Shown: positions 9,035 to 17,759, counted from the stretch's first letter. The stretch: DNA of 64,000 nucleotides from Streptomyces sp. HUAS MG91 (GCF_040529335.1 NZ_CP159534.1:6758001-6822000); one strand, 5' to 3'. The notes: a model not told the origin generated them from the letters alone. Translations and numbers: made by a program.

Positions 9035-9223
9035 ATGGCCGCCTGGGAGTACAAGGTGCTGAAGTACAAGCTGCGGATGAAGGGCTTCGACTACGAGCAG
9101 ATCGAGAAGGACCTCAATGAGCTCGGCGCGGAGGGCTGGGAGGCGTTCAGCACGATCGCTCCCAGCTACGGCACGGGCCAGGCCGTGGAGCTCGCCGTCG
9201 CCGTGAAGCGCCCCCGCCTGTGA
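9035..9223 (+). CDS. DUF4177-like small protein
   Basis: 62 residues beginning 'MAAWEYKVLKYKLRMKGF' and containing 'LNELGAEGWEAFST', the pattern of DUF4177 proteins (WEYKv...LN.LG.EGWE). GAGGAGCAGGG upstream gives a good ribosome site. Its stop overlaps the next GTG by four bases (GTGA at 9220), so the two are likely co-translated. Function unknown. Confidence 0.75.
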   Translation: MAAWEYKVLKYKLRMKGFDYEQIEKDLNELGAEGWEAFSTIAPSYGTGQAVELAVAVKRPRL

Positions 9224-9885
9224 GAGGGGCGGCCCCGCGGAGCCGCCGGCTGCGCTTCGACGGCTGGATCGCGGGCGTCGGCACGGCCTCCGGGACGCGC
9301 CTGGTCGTCGGCCACTGGCCCGGGTCGCCCTGGGGGGCGTTCGCCGACGTGATGGTGGAACACCCGGACGGACACCGGGAGTTGCTCGCCCCCACGCCCC
9401 GGGTCGCCGACTTCGTCGCGGCGACGTACACCTTCGACGCCGTCACGCACTGCCCCGTGACGGTCGTACCGTCGGTTGCCGCGTGGCGGGTGACCGCCGG
9501 ACCCCTGCGGCTGACGATCACGCCGGGGCGCCGGGACGCGCTCGGCCGGGTGCTGCGTGCCGTCCCGCGCCGGGTGGCGGTCGAACCGGCCTGGGCGGCC
9601 GTCTGCGACCTGCCCGCCCGCTTGCTGATGCCGGGCGTTCGCACGCGCGGCAGCGCCGGGGGCGGCCGGCGCGAGTGGTACGCGGCGCTCGACCACCACC
9701 TGATCACCGCCGTCGACGCGACCTGGGACGGTACGGACCTCGGAGCGCTGCGCGCCGTCGATCCTCCCGTCCGTTTCGGGTTCGGGTCCGTGCCCCGCGG
9801 GCCGTCGCTCACCCGTGTCGTCTCCACTGTGGAGCTGCCGCCCGCACACCCCGCATCGACGCAAAATCTCAACAGAAGTACGTAG
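9220..9885 (+). CDS. Conserved hypothetical protein
   Basis: 221 residues with no recognised catalytic motif, no signal peptide and no membrane helix. It opens 'RSRRLRFDGWIAGVGTASG' followed by a beta-rich stretch ('VVGHWPGSPWGAFADVMVEHPDG'). Streptomyces proteins of this type often annotate only as hypothetical. It overlaps the DUF4177 gene by four bases, so the pair is probably one operon. The last ~15 residues are lower in GC3 and poorly conserved-looking. Confidence 0.65.
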   Translation: MRGAAPRSRRLRFDGWIAGVGTASGTRLVVGHWPGSPWGAFADVMVEHPDGHRELLAPTPRVADFVAATYTFDAVTHCPVTVVPSVAAWRVTAGPLRLTITPGRRDALGRVLRAVPRRVAVEPAWAAVCDLPARLLMPGVRTRGSAGGGRREWYAALDHHLITAVDATWDGTDLGALRAVDPPVRFGFGSVPRGPSLTRVVSTVELPPAHPASTQNLNRST

Positions 9886-9982
9886 ATTGCTGATTCGGCG
9901 ACGAAAACTCCTCGCTCTTCTCTTGTGGGAGCGGCCACGGCCGCCCTACTGTCACCGCACCCGTGAGAGAAACGAGGAACTG

Positions 9983-12049
9983 ATGTCGTGGTACAGCACC
10001 CGCGCGGCCGCGGGACGGCTCGACGTCCCGCCGCGAAGACCCGTCAGGATCGCCACCGCGCTCGTCGCGGCGTCCGCCGCCCTCGGCCTCACGCTGGTCG
10101 GCACCGACGCCGTGGCCGGACCGGGCGCGGCCGCCCGGCCCGTCGTGACGCGCGCGGGCCTCGACCCCGCACTCGTCGCGGGCCGCGGCGCCGAGGTGCC
10201 CTTCGCCGAACAGGAGGCCGAGAACGCCTCGACGAACGGCACGGTCATCGGCCCCGACCGCACCGCGTACACCCTCCCGTCCGAGGCCTCGGGCCGCAGC
10301 GCCGTCAAGCTCCGGCCGGGCCAGTACGTCGACTTCACCCTGCCGCGCACCGCCAACGCCGTCACCGTCCGCTACAGCATCCCGGACTCCGCGAACGGCG
10401 GCGGCATCACCGCCCCGCTGGACGTCTCGGTGAACGGCTCCCGCCGCGCCTCGATGACGCTCACCTCGCAGTACTCCTGGCTCTACAACCAGTACCCCTT
10501 CAGCAACGACCCGCGGGCGGATCTGCTCCACCCGGACTGGTGGATCACCGAGTGCCAGTGCGTGCCGAGCGCGACGACACCCGCGCCGGTCGTCGACAAG
10601 CCGTTCCGGCCGAGCCACTTCTACGACGAGCAGCGGCTGAAGCTGGGCCGGACCTACCACGCGGGTGACACGGTGCGGCTCAGCGTGCCCGCCCGCACCC
10701 CGGCCGCCTGGACCGTGATCGACCTGCTCGACTCGGAACTCGTGGCCCCGCCGCGCGTCGTGCCGGGCGCCGCGAACGTACTGGCCTTCGGCGCCGACCC
10801 GCTGGGCCGCCGCGACTCCGCCGGCGCCCTGGACAAGGCCATCGCCTTCGCCCAGCGCAAGCACCTGAAGGTGTACGTCCCGCCGGGCACGTACAAGGTC
10901 GACCGGCACATCGTCGTGGACGACGTGACGATCGTCGGCGCGGGCAGCTGGTACACGGTCTTCAAGGGCCGCGAGGTCGCCCTGAGCACCCCGGCACCGG
11001 ACGGCTCGGTGCACACCGGGGTCGGCTTCTACGGCAAGGACGCGGCGGACGGCGGCAGCAGCGACGTCCACCTGTCGGGCTTCGCCGTCGAGGGCGACGT
11101 CCGCGAGCGGATCGACACCGACCAGGTGAACGCCGTGGGCGGCGCGCTCAACGACTCCACCGTCTCCGGCCTCTACCTGCACCACACCAAGGTCGGCCTG
11201 TGGTTCGACGGCCCGATGCGCGGACTGCGCGTCACCGGCAACGTCATCGCCGACCAGATCGCCGACGGCCTCAACTTCCACACGGGCGTGACCGATTCGA
11301 CGGTCTCCGGCAACTTCGTGCGCAACACGGGCGACGACGGGCTCGCCATGTGGTCCGAGAAGACCGGCAACGCGCGCGACACCTTCGCCCGCAACACCGT
11401 CCAGACCCCCGTCCTCGCCAACGGCATCGCCCTCTACGGCGGCACGGACAACACCGTCACCGGCAACCTGATCGCCGACCCGATCAGGGAGGGCAGCGCC
11501 ATCCACGTCGGCTCCCGCTTCGGCGCCGAGCCGTTCACCGGAAAGCTCGGCATCACCGACAACACCACCGTGCGCGCCGGCACGTTCGAGCTGAACTGGC
11601 GGATCGGGCTCGGCGCCATCTGGTTCTACGCGCTGGAGAAGGACATCGACGCGGACATCCAGGTCACCGGCGACCATTTCCTGGACAACACCTACAACGC
11701 GATCATGTTCGTCTCCGACTTCCCGGTGAAGGACAAGTACAAGATCGAAGGCGTCCATTTCAAGGACATCCGCGTGGACGGCACCGGCACCTCGGTCCTC
11801 AGCGCCCGCTCGGCCGGTTCGGCCTCCTTCGAGAATGTCGACGCCCGCAATGTCGGTGCCGTCGGAATCAACAATTGCGGTTCCTTCAACTTCCCCTCGA
11901 CGGGATCGGAATTCTCCGTCCGGGACCTCGGAGGCAACGACGGGGGCGGCACCACGGGCCCCTGGCTCGCCCCCTGGGAACTGCCCAACACCATCACCTG
12001 CGACGACCGTCCGCCCGTCGTCGCACCGCCCGCTCCCGGAGCGTGGTGA
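9983..12049 (+). CDS. Secreted GH87-type alpha-1,3-glucanase (mycodextranase) with right-handed beta-helix
   Basis: 688 residues. A Sec signal peptide occupies about residues 1-45 ('IATALVAASAALGLTLVGTDAVA'). A CBM-like beta-sandwich ('AENASTNGTVIG', 'GQYVDFTL') follows, then a parallel beta-helix from about residue 265 with repeated 'VTGN', 'VSGNFV', 'VTGNLI' turns. 'RNTGDDGLAMWSEK' supplies the paired aspartates used as acid/base in GH87 enzymes; 'ADGLNFHTG' just before is also typical. The predicted role is extracellular cleavage of fungal or biofilm alpha-1,3-glucan. ATG 9983 has GAGGAAC upstream and matches the signal peptide. A hairpin follows the gene. Glycan specificity remains inferred. 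Confidence 0.82.
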   Translation: MSWYSTRAAAGRLDVPPRRPVRIATALVAASAALGLTLVGTDAVAGPGAAARPVVTRAGLDPALVAGRGAEVPFAEQEAENASTNGTVIGPDRTAYTLPSEASGRSAVKLRPGQYVDFTLPRTANAVTVRYSIPDSANGGGITAPLDVSVNGSRRASMTLTSQYSWLYNQYPFSNDPRADLLHPDWWITECQCVPSATTPAPVVDKPFRPSHFYDEQRLKLGRTYHAGDTVRLSVPARTPAAWTVIDLLDSELVAPPRVVPGAANVLAFGADPLGRRDSAGALDKAIAFAQRKHLKVYVPPGTYKVDRHIVVDDVTIVGAGSWYTVFKGREVALSTPAPDGSVHTGVGFYGKDAADGGSSDVHLSGFAVEGDVRERIDTDQVNAVGGALNDSTVSGLYLHHTKVGLWFDGPMRGLRVTGNVIADQIADGLNFHTGVTDSTVSGNFVRNTGDDGLAMWSEKTGNARDTFARNTVQTPVLANGIALYGGTDNTVTGNLIADPIREGSAIHVGSRFGAEPFTGKLGITDNTTVRAGTFELNWRIGLGAIWFYALEKDIDADIQVTGDHFLDNTYNAIMFVSDFPVKDKYKIEGVHFKDIRVDGTGTSVLSARSAGSASFENVDARNVGAVGINNCGSFNFPSTGSEFSVRDLGGNDGGGTTGPWLAPWELPNTITCDDRPPVVAPPAPGAW

Positions 12050-12066
12050 CGGCACTGAGCTCGGTG

Positions 12067-12103
12067 GGGGCGCGCCGGTCCGGCGAGAGGTCCGGCGCGC
12101 CCC
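12067..12103. terminator. Bidirectional hairpin between convergent genes
   Basis: 12-bp perfect GC arms (12067-12078 and 12092-12103) separated by 13 bases, placed between the stop of the GH87 gene and that of the facing small ORF. No T tract, as is usual in Streptomyces. Confidence 0.65.
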
Positions 12104-12112
12104 GTCCCCCGT

Positions 12113-12355
12113 TCAGAGGTGCTGCTGGAGCCAGACGACCAGCAGACCCACCGCTCCGGAACCGGCGCTGTAGGCGGCACCGCGCACCATTTCGTCGATG
12201 AGCGACCGCCCGTTCTTCAGCCGCCATTCGCGAAGATGGCGCGCTACGCGGACCAGTCGTCCCGGACCGGACGGGCGGGTGTTGCTAAGCTGTTGCAAAA
12301 CGGCATCTCCGTTGGGTTCGAGTTCCGGATGGTGAAGGCCGCGCAGGGAGTTCAC
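12113..12355 (-). CDS. Small protein with C-terminal hydrophobic helix
   Basis: Up to 80 residues. The C-terminal half is coherent: basic 'HLREWRLKNGRSLIDEMVRGAAY' leading to a hydrophobic 'SAGSGAVGLLVVWLQQHL', resembling a small tail-anchored peptide. The start is uncertain. GTG at 12355 gives 80 aa without a clear ribosome site, TTG at 12298 is possible, and ATG 12190 would leave only 25 aa. The repeat GTTGCTAAGCTGTTGC (12281-12296) lies inside the long form and looks more like promoter/operator DNA, favouring a shorter product. An opposing 122-codon frame on the + strand covers the same bases but looks less protein-like. Confidence 0.4.
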   Translation of the reverse strand: MNSLRGLHHPELEPNGDAVLQQLSNTRPSGPGRLVRVARHLREWRLKNGRSLIDEMVRGAAYSAGSGAVGLLVVWLQQHL

Positions 12356-12494
12356 GTCGGCGGGTTCTCAGGCCTGATGCCGGAAGAACTCCCTTTTGCG
12401 TTGACGAAATCCTACGAGGCCCTACACGCGGAATTGTTCTCGTTCCGCCGCGCCACGCGCACAAATCTTTACGCATTCATTCCGTGACGCTCCG

Positions 12495-13268
12495 TCACCG
12501 ATCCGCCTGTGCGTGCGCGGCCAGTAGCCCGAGCGCCGCCGCGCGCGTACCGGCCACGTGGGTCCGCGCCAGGGCCCGGGCCGCCTCCTCGTCCCCCGCG
12601 CCGATCGCCTCGTAGAGCCGCTCGTGCTCGCCGCACATGGGTCCGGCGTCGTCCGGCGCCGACGTCAGGTGGAAGAGGCGGCGGAGCCGTGAGTCCAGCG
12701 GCGCCATCAGATCGATGAGCACCGGGTTCCCCGACGCCTCGGCGACGGCCTGGTGGAAGTCCGCGTTGAGGTTCACCACATCGCGCAGCCGGCCCGCGTC
12801 GGAGGCCCTGCGGGTGCGCTTGAGCAGCTGTGCCAGGGTGCGCAGCCCGGCCGGGTCGCGGCGCCGCGCGGCCAGCCCCGCGGCCAGTTCCTCCAGGTTC
12901 TCCCGTACGTCGAAGAGGTGCTCGGCGTCGTCGGGGCCGAAGTCGGTGACCATGGCGCCGCGCCGCGCCTGCACCGTGAGGAACCGCTCCGCCTCCAGGC
13001 GCTGCATCGCCTCGCGCACCGGGACGCGCGACACCCCCAGCTCCTCCGCGAGTTCGCGTTCCACCAGGCGCAGTCCCGCCGGGTACCGGCCCTCGATGAT
13101 CCGCTCGCGCAACTCCACGTAGACCCGGTCGCGCAGGGACAGGTGCGTGTCTCCGATGGCGGAGGTGCGGGGCCCGGTGGGGCGCGAGGTCGGCACGGTC
13201 GGCACAGGGGGCTCCGGTCGGGGTCGAAGGGCGGGCGGTGCGGCGGCGAGGGGCGTCTCACCGGGCAT
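12495..13268 (-). CDS. GntR family regulator (FadR/FCD subfamily)
   Basis: 257 residues from ATG 13268. The winged HTH ('LRDRVYVELRERIIEGRYPAG', 'LAEELGVSRVPVREAMQRLEAE') is at about residues 42-105. An FCD ligand domain follows with the metal-binding Asp/His pattern ('LNADFHQAV', 'GEHERLYEAI', 'ALARTHVAG'). It is divergent from the amidohydrolase-permease pair, and a TGGTATACCA palindrome lies between them. It therefore probably represses that pair in response to its substrate. The open frame continues far upstream, but that part is antisense to the amidohydrolase. Confidence 0.85.
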   Translation of the reverse strand: MPGETPLAAAPPALRPRPEPPVPTVPTSRPTGPRTSAIGDTHLSLRDRVYVELRERIIEGRYPAGLRLVERELAEELGVSRVPVREAMQRLEAERFLTVQARRGAMVTDFGPDDAEHLFDVRENLEELAAGLAARRRDPAGLRTLAQLLKRTRRASDAGRLRDVVNLNADFHQAVAEASGNPVLIDLMAPLDSRLRRLFHLTSAPDDAGPMCGEHERLYEAIGAGDEEAARALARTHVAGTRAAALGLLAAHAQADR

Positions 13269-13324
13269 CCTCGCAGATTCCGGGCGCGGCCGAAAAATCT
13301 TCCCCGAGACCGTTGCCTGGTATT

Positions 13325-13334
13325 TGGTATACCA
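13325..13334. promoter_or_regulatory. GntR-type operator palindrome TGGTATACCA
   Basis: Perfect 10-bp palindrome in the divergent interval, fitting the TNGTNNACNA consensus of FadR-subfamily GntR regulators. It lies 57 bases before the regulator start and 89 before the amidohydrolase start, so one bound protein could control both promoters. Confidence 0.6.
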
Positions 13335-13422
13335 GTTAGCTTGACGCGGCGCCCCGCTGAACAGGGCACTTACCGGCAGTGTCCGATTCCGGGAGCGCGA
13401 AACCCACGCACGAAGGAGCACC

Positions 13423-14676
13423 ATGCGCACACCCACCGCACCGCAGGCCCCGGCCGTCCTCGTCGATGCCGTGCTGCCCGACGGCCGGCGCGCCGATGTC
13501 GAGCTGCGCGACGGGCGCGTGCACGCGATCCGTGACCGCCGGGACGACGCCTCCGATTCTCGGCTCCCGCCCGGTGCCGTGGATCTGGGCGGGGCGCTGC
13601 TGCTGCCCGCCCTCGTCGACGGCCACGCCCACCTCGACAAGACCCTCCTGGGCGGCCCGTGGCAGCCCCACCGGGCCACGGCCGACCTGCGCGAGCAGAT
13701 CGCGAGCGAGCGCGCCGCCCGCCGCGAGGCCGCCGTCCCGGTCGCCGAACGGGCCGCCGCCCTCGCGCGCCGCATGGTCGCGCTCGGCACCGGACACGTC
13801 CGCTCCCACGTCGACGTCGACCCCGACGTCAAGCTCGACGGACTGCACCAACTGCTCGCGGTGCGCGAGCAGTTCGCGGACCGGCTCGGCATCCAGCTGG
13901 TGGCCTTCCCGCAGAGCGGCGTGGTCACCGCGCCCGGCGTCGCCGACCTCCTGGACGCGGCCCTCGCCGAGGGCGCCGACCTGATCGGCGGCCTCGACCC
14001 GGCGGGCTTCGACGGCGATGTCGACGGCCAGCTCGACGTCGTCTTCGGCCTCGCCGAACGGCACGGCGCCGGCATCGACATCCACCTCCACGACGGCGGC
14101 ACCGTCGGCACCGAGCAGCTGCGCGCGATCGCCGACCGCACCGCCGCGCTCGGCCTGTCCGGCAAGGTCGCCGTCAGCCACGCGTACTGCCTCGGCGAGG
14201 TCGACGACGCCGAACTCGACCGCACGGCCGCCGCGTTGAGCGCCGCGGACGTCGCCATCATGACGAACGGGCCGCGCCACTCGATCCCGCCCGTGCTGCG
14301 GCTGCGCGAGCTCGGCGTGCGGGTCTTCGCGGGCTCGGACAACATCCGTGACACCTGGTGGCCGTTCGGCACCGCCGACATGCTGGAGCGCGCCACCATC
14401 ATCGGCCTGCAGAGCGGGTTCGCCACCGACGAAGAGCTGCACGCCGCCGCCTCCCTCGTCACCGACGAGGCCGCCGCCGCGCTCGGCCTGACCGACTACG
14501 GGCTGCGTGAAGGCGCCCGCGCGGACCTCGTCGCCGTCGCCGCGGGCGGCGTCCCCGAAGCCGTGGCCGCCCACCCCCGACGCGTACTCGTCCTGCACGG
14601 GGGCCGGGTCGTCGGCCCCTCCGACGTGGACGCGGCCTACCCGTCCTTCGAGGTGGAGACGGCCCCTCGCCGCTGA
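13423..14676 (+). CDS. Cytosine deaminase/AtzC-like amidohydrolase
   Basis: 417-residue metallo-amidohydrolase. Metal-ligand motifs are 'DGHAHLDKTLLGG' (HxH at the end of strand 1), 'HVRSHVDVD', 'IHLHDGG', 'VSHAYCLG' and the catalytic Asp in 'GSDNIRDTWWPFG', the layout of E. coli CodA and AtzC-type N-heterocycle deaminases. It should hydrolytically deaminate a cyclic amidine (cytosine, isocytosine, creatinine or similar); the exact substrate cannot be told. ATG 13423 has GAAGGAG upstream. The permease 68 bases downstream and the divergent GntR regulator suggest a self-contained uptake-and-use locus. Confidence 0.8.
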   Translation: MRTPTAPQAPAVLVDAVLPDGRRADVELRDGRVHAIRDRRDDASDSRLPPGAVDLGGALLLPALVDGHAHLDKTLLGGPWQPHRATADLREQIASERAARREAAVPVAERAAALARRMVALGTGHVRSHVDVDPDVKLDGLHQLLAVREQFADRLGIQLVAFPQSGVVTAPGVADLLDAALAEGADLIGGLDPAGFDGDVDGQLDVVFGLAERHGAGIDIHLHDGGTVGTEQLRAIADRTAALGLSGKVAVSHAYCLGEVDDAELDRTAAALSAADVAIMTNGPRHSIPPVLRLRELGVRVFAGSDNIRDTWWPFGTADMLERATIIGLQSGFATDEELHAAASLVTDEAAAALGLTDYGLREGARADLVAVAAGGVPEAVAAHPRRVLVLHGGRVVGPSDVDAAYPSFEVETAPRR

Positions 14677-14744
14677 GGCCCGTCCCCGAATCCCCTTCCC
14701 CGTCCCGTTCCCGCCCCGTCAGACCTGCCCACCGGAGTGCACCC

Positions 14745-16238
14745 ATGACGACCACCGACCCCAGAACTCCCCGCAGAGGCGCGGGAGGTGCGCCCGCCGA
14801 GCCGCAGTCCGGCGGCGGGCGGCTCGCCTCGGGCCGCATCGGCACGTTCGACCTGGTCTTCTTCGTCGTCGCGGCCGCCGCGCCGCTGACCGTCCTTGCC
14901 GGTGTCGCCCCGTTCGCGATCGGCATCGGCGGGGCGGGCGCCCCGCTCGCCTACCTCGTCTCCGGCGTCCTGCTCGTCCTGTTCGCCGCCGGGTTCACCG
15001 CGATGAGCCTCTACGTGCGCAACGCGGGCGCCTTCTACGCGTACGTGGCGCACGGCCTCGGCCGGGTCCTCGGCGTCGGTACCGCCTATGTCGCCGTCGT
15101 CTCCTACAACCTGATCACCCCCGGAGTCGCCGCCGCCTTCGGCTACTTCGCGGCAGACTCCGTGCACGACGCCACCGGCGCCGACATACCGTGGTGGGTG
15201 CTGTCCGGCGTGTGCGTGGCCGCCGTCGGAGTCCTCGGCTGGCTGAAGGTCACGCTCAGCGCGAAGGTGCTCGGCGTCGCCCTCGTCCTCGAAGTGCTCT
15301 CGCTCGTCGTCATGGACGGGGGCATCCTCGGCGACCGCGGCACCGCCGCCCTCGACCCGGCCTCCTTCGACCCGTCCACGCTCGCCACCGGCGGCGTCGC
15401 CGGCATGTTCGTCCTCATCATCGGCGCGTTCACCGGCTTCGAGGCGACCGCGATCTACGCGGAGGAGGCCCGCGACCCGCGCCGCACGGTGCCCCGCGCC
15501 ACCTTCATCGCCATCGGATTCCTCGCCGTCTTCTACGCGGTGGGCTGCTGGCTGATCATGGGCGCCTTCGGCACCGAGCGCGCCGTCGACCTCGCCGGAG
15601 CCGCCGCCGGACCCGATCTGACCTTCACCGCCGCCGAACTCCACGTCGGAGCCTGGCTCGCCGACGCCATGCACGGCCTGATCATCGTCAGCGCGTTCGC
15701 CGCGACCCTCGCCTTCCACAACGCCGCCGCCCGCTACCTCTACGCCCTCGGCCGCGAGGGCCTGCTGCCGCGCCGCCTCGGCACCGTCAGCGGGCGGCAC
15801 GGCTCGCCCGGCGGCGCGGTCGTCGCCCAGAGCGCCTTCAATCTGGTGCTCATCGCCGTCGGCGCGCTGCTCGCCGCCGATCCGTACGGCGAGGTGTTCC
15901 TGTGGACCAACGGCATCGGCGTCCTCGGCATCATGGCCATGCAGGCGCTCGCCGCGCTCGCCGTCTGGGCGTACTTCCGGCGGGACCGGCGCGGCATGAG
16001 CGCCGCCCGCGTCGTCTGGTCGCCGCTGCTCGCGTGCGCGGGGCTCGTCGTCCTCTCGGTCCTCGCCGTCGTCCACTTCGACCTGCTGACCGGCCGCACC
16101 GGCGCCGTGAACGCCGTACTCCTGGTGCCCCTGCCGCTGGTGCTGATCGCCGGGTTCGCGGTGGCCCTGCGGATCAAGCGCCGCGAACCCGAGCGGTACG
16201 CGTCGCTGACCACGGTCGACGTGGAACGGGAGGGGTGA
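14745..16238 (+). CDS. APC superfamily amino acid/nucleobase-type permease
   Basis: 497 residues with about 12 predicted membrane helices. It has the APC features 'GSGRIGTFDLVFFVVAAAAPL' near helix 1 (written here from about residue 27), 'FTGFEATAIYAEEARDPRRTVPRA' in the helix 6-7 region and 'AFHNAAARYLYALGREGLLPRRL' near helix 8. APC carriers import amino acids or amines with protons. Position directly after the amidohydrolase suggests it imports that enzyme's substrate. ATG 14745 follows an unremarkable ribosome site. Confidence 0.82.
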   Translation: MTTTDPRTPRRGAGGAPAEPQSGGGRLASGRIGTFDLVFFVVAAAAPLTVLAGVAPFAIGIGGAGAPLAYLVSGVLLVLFAAGFTAMSLYVRNAGAFYAYVAHGLGRVLGVGTAYVAVVSYNLITPGVAAAFGYFAADSVHDATGADIPWWVLSGVCVAAVGVLGWLKVTLSAKVLGVALVLEVLSLVVMDGGILGDRGTAALDPASFDPSTLATGGVAGMFVLIIGAFTGFEATAIYAEEARDPRRTVPRATFIAIGFLAVFYAVGCWLIMGAFGTERAVDLAGAAAGPDLTFTAAELHVGAWLADAMHGLIIVSAFAATLAFHNAAARYLYALGREGLLPRRLGTVSGRHGSPGGAVVAQSAFNLVLIAVGALLAADPYGEVFLWTNGIGVLGIMAMQALAALAVWAYFRRDRRGMSAARVVWSPLLACAGLVVLSVLAVVHFDLLTGRTGAVNAVLLVPLPLVLIAGFAVALRIKRREPERYASLTTVDVEREG

Positions 16239-16256
16239 GCCTCAGCGCCGACTAGA

Positions 16257-16278
16257 CATATTCCCATATCGGAATATG
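16257..16278. promoter_or_regulatory. ArsR autoregulatory palindrome containing the start codon
   Basis: Perfect 8-bp inverted repeat CATATTCC-N6-GGAATATG. The last three bases are the ATG of the ArsR gene. A dimer bound here would cover the initiation site of a probably leaderless message. Confidence 0.6.
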
Positions 16279-16629
16279 ATGACTGCCATGGCACGAGCAG
16301 CGACGACGTCGGACGTCTTCAACGCGATCGCCGAGCCGCAGCGCCGGGACATCCTGATGCTGCTGCGGGCGGGGGAGCGGCCGGTGAGCGAGTTGGCCCA
16401 GGAGCTGGGGATGAGCCAGCCGGGGGCGTCCAAGCACCTGCGGGTGCTCCGGGAGGTCGGGCTGGTGCGGGACCGCAGGGCGGGCAAGCAGCGCCTCTAC
16501 GGCCTCGACGCCCGCGGGCTGCGACCGGTCCACGAGTGGACCGGCGGCTTCGAGCGGTTCTGGAACGGAGCCTTCGACCGGCTGGACGCGTATGTGCAGG
16601 ACCTGGGGCAGGCACAACAGGAGGAGTGA
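16276..16629 (+). CDS. ArsR family winged-helix regulator
   Basis: 117 residues with the ArsR HTH ('IAEPQRRDILMLL', 'VSELAQELGMSQPGASKHLRVLREVGLV', 'RRAGKQRLYGL'). No Cys-rich metal box is present, so it belongs to the non-metal group often found with AHSA1 proteins. Start at ATG 16276 has no Shine-Dalgarno sequence and is embedded in the palindrome at 16257-16278. In-frame ATG 16288 is an alternative. It is followed by AHSA1 and RibD-like genes in one operon. Confidence 0.85.
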   Translation: MMTAMARAATTSDVFNAIAEPQRRDILMLLRAGERPVSELAQELGMSQPGASKHLRVLREVGLVRDRRAGKQRLYGLDARGLRPVHEWTGGFERFWNGAFDRLDAYVQDLGQAQQEE

Positions 16630-16632
16630 CCG

Positions 16633-17139
16633 ATGTCAGCGACAGAACCGGACGCGACGGAGCGGTCGGCGACGACCGACCGGGAAATCGTGATCTCCCG
16701 GGCCATCGGCGCCCCGCGTGAGGTGGTGTTCGAGGCCTTCACCGAGGTGCGGCACCTGTCGCGCTGGTGGGGACCGGAGGGATTCACCACCACCACGCGG
16801 GCGTTCGAGTTCCGCGTCGGCGGCGAGTGGGACTTCGTGATGCACGGACCGGACGGGACGGACTACCAGGAGTGGATCACCTGGACCGCGCTCGTCCCGC
16901 CGGAACGGATCGCGATGCTCCACGGCGAGCGACGTGACGACCCGAACGCCTTCGAGTCGGTGCTCACCTTCGAGCCCGACGGCGCGGCGACCCGGATCGA
17001 GATGCGCACGCTGTTCCCCACCAAGGAGCTGCGTGACGAGGCGGCCGAGAAGTACCACGCGATCGAGGCCGGCCGGCAGACCCTGGACAACCTGGCGGCC
17101 TACGTCACCGGGACGGACCACGAGGGGGCGGAGGGCTGA
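16633..17139 (+). CDS. AHSA1/SRPBCC domain protein
   Basis: 168 residues. The SRPBCC fold of the Aha1 C-terminal type is marked by 'ISRAIGAPREVVFEAFTEV', 'LSRWWGPEGFT', 'GGEWDFVMHGPDG' and 'GRQTLDNLAAYV'. The family binds small hydrophobic ligands; no catalytic residues are known for this branch. It lies three bases after the ArsR stop, and its TGA shares a base with the next ATG. ArsR-AHSA1-RibD gene triplets recur in actinobacteria, but their function is unsettled. Confidence 0.85.
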   Translation: MSATEPDATERSATTDREIVISRAIGAPREVVFEAFTEVRHLSRWWGPEGFTTTTRAFEFRVGGEWDFVMHGPDGTDYQEWITWTALVPPERIAMLHGERRDDPNAFESVLTFEPDGAATRIEMRTLFPTKELRDEAAEKYHAIEAGRQTLDNLAAYVTGTDHEGAEG

Positions 17140-17759
17140 TGGCCCGAAAGGTGTTCTTCAGCGTGTCGATGTCGCTGGACGGCTTCGTCGCACCCGAGTC
17201 CCCCGAGGAGCTGATGGGGCCGCTGTGGCGGGAACTCCAGCAGTGGATCTTCCCGCAGCGGTTCTTCCGGGAGAACCTGAACCTCGGCACGGGCGGCGAG
17301 GAGGGGCGCGACAACGACATCGTGCGGGAGACGTTCGAGCGCACCGGCGCGAGCGTGATGGGCAAGCGCATGTTCGACGCCGGCGAGCGGATGTGGCCGG
17401 AGGACCCGCCGTTCCACACGCCGGTCTTCGTCGTGACCCACGAGAAGCGCGACCCCTGGGAGCGGCTGGGCGGGACCACGTTCCACTTCGTGAACGACGG
17501 CGTCGAGAGCGCGCTCGACCGGGCCCGCGAGGCCGCCGGCGACCGCGACGTCCGCATCGCGGGCGGCGGCACGACGATCCTGGAGTACGTGAACGCCGGC
17601 CTGGTCGACGAGTTCTCGATCGCGCTCTCGCCCGTGCTGTTCGGCTCCGGAATCCGCCTGTTCGAGGGCGTCGACGCCGGCCGCGTGGCCCTGGAGCAGA
17701 TCCGCTCGGAGCCCTCCCCGAGGGCGACGCACGTGACCTACGCCGTCCGCAGGCGGTAG
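17139..17759 (+). CDS. Dihydrofolate reductase-like (RibD C-terminal domain) protein
   Basis: 206 residues. RibD_C/DHFR-like fold with 'FSVSMSLDGFVAP' at the N-terminus, 'GASVMGKRMFD', the NADPH-binding 'IAGGGTTILEYVNAGLVDEF' and 'SPVLFGSGIRLFEG'. Such stand-alone proteins are predicted NADPH-dependent reductases of unknown substrate. It overlaps the AHSA1 stop by one base, so it is the third gene of the ArsR-controlled operon. Confidence 0.85.
   Translation: MARKVFFSVSMSLDGFVAPESPEELMGPLWRELQQWIFPQRFFRENLNLGTGGEEGRDNDIVRETFERTGASVMGKRMFDAGERMWPEDPPFHTPVFVVTHEKRDPWERLGGTTFHFVNDGVESALDRAREAAGDRDVRIAGGGTTILEYVNAGLVDEFSIALSPVLFGSGIRLFEGVDAGRVALEQIRSEPSPRATHVTYAVRRR

Noticed and set aside
9869..12055. 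728-codon minus-strand frame over the glucanase gene
   Set aside because: Antisense shadow; the + strand protein has signal peptide and GH87 motifs.
12119..12487. 122-codon + strand frame
   Set aside because: No ribosome site or domain, and it overlaps the opposing small hydrophobic ORF and its presumed promoter repeat.
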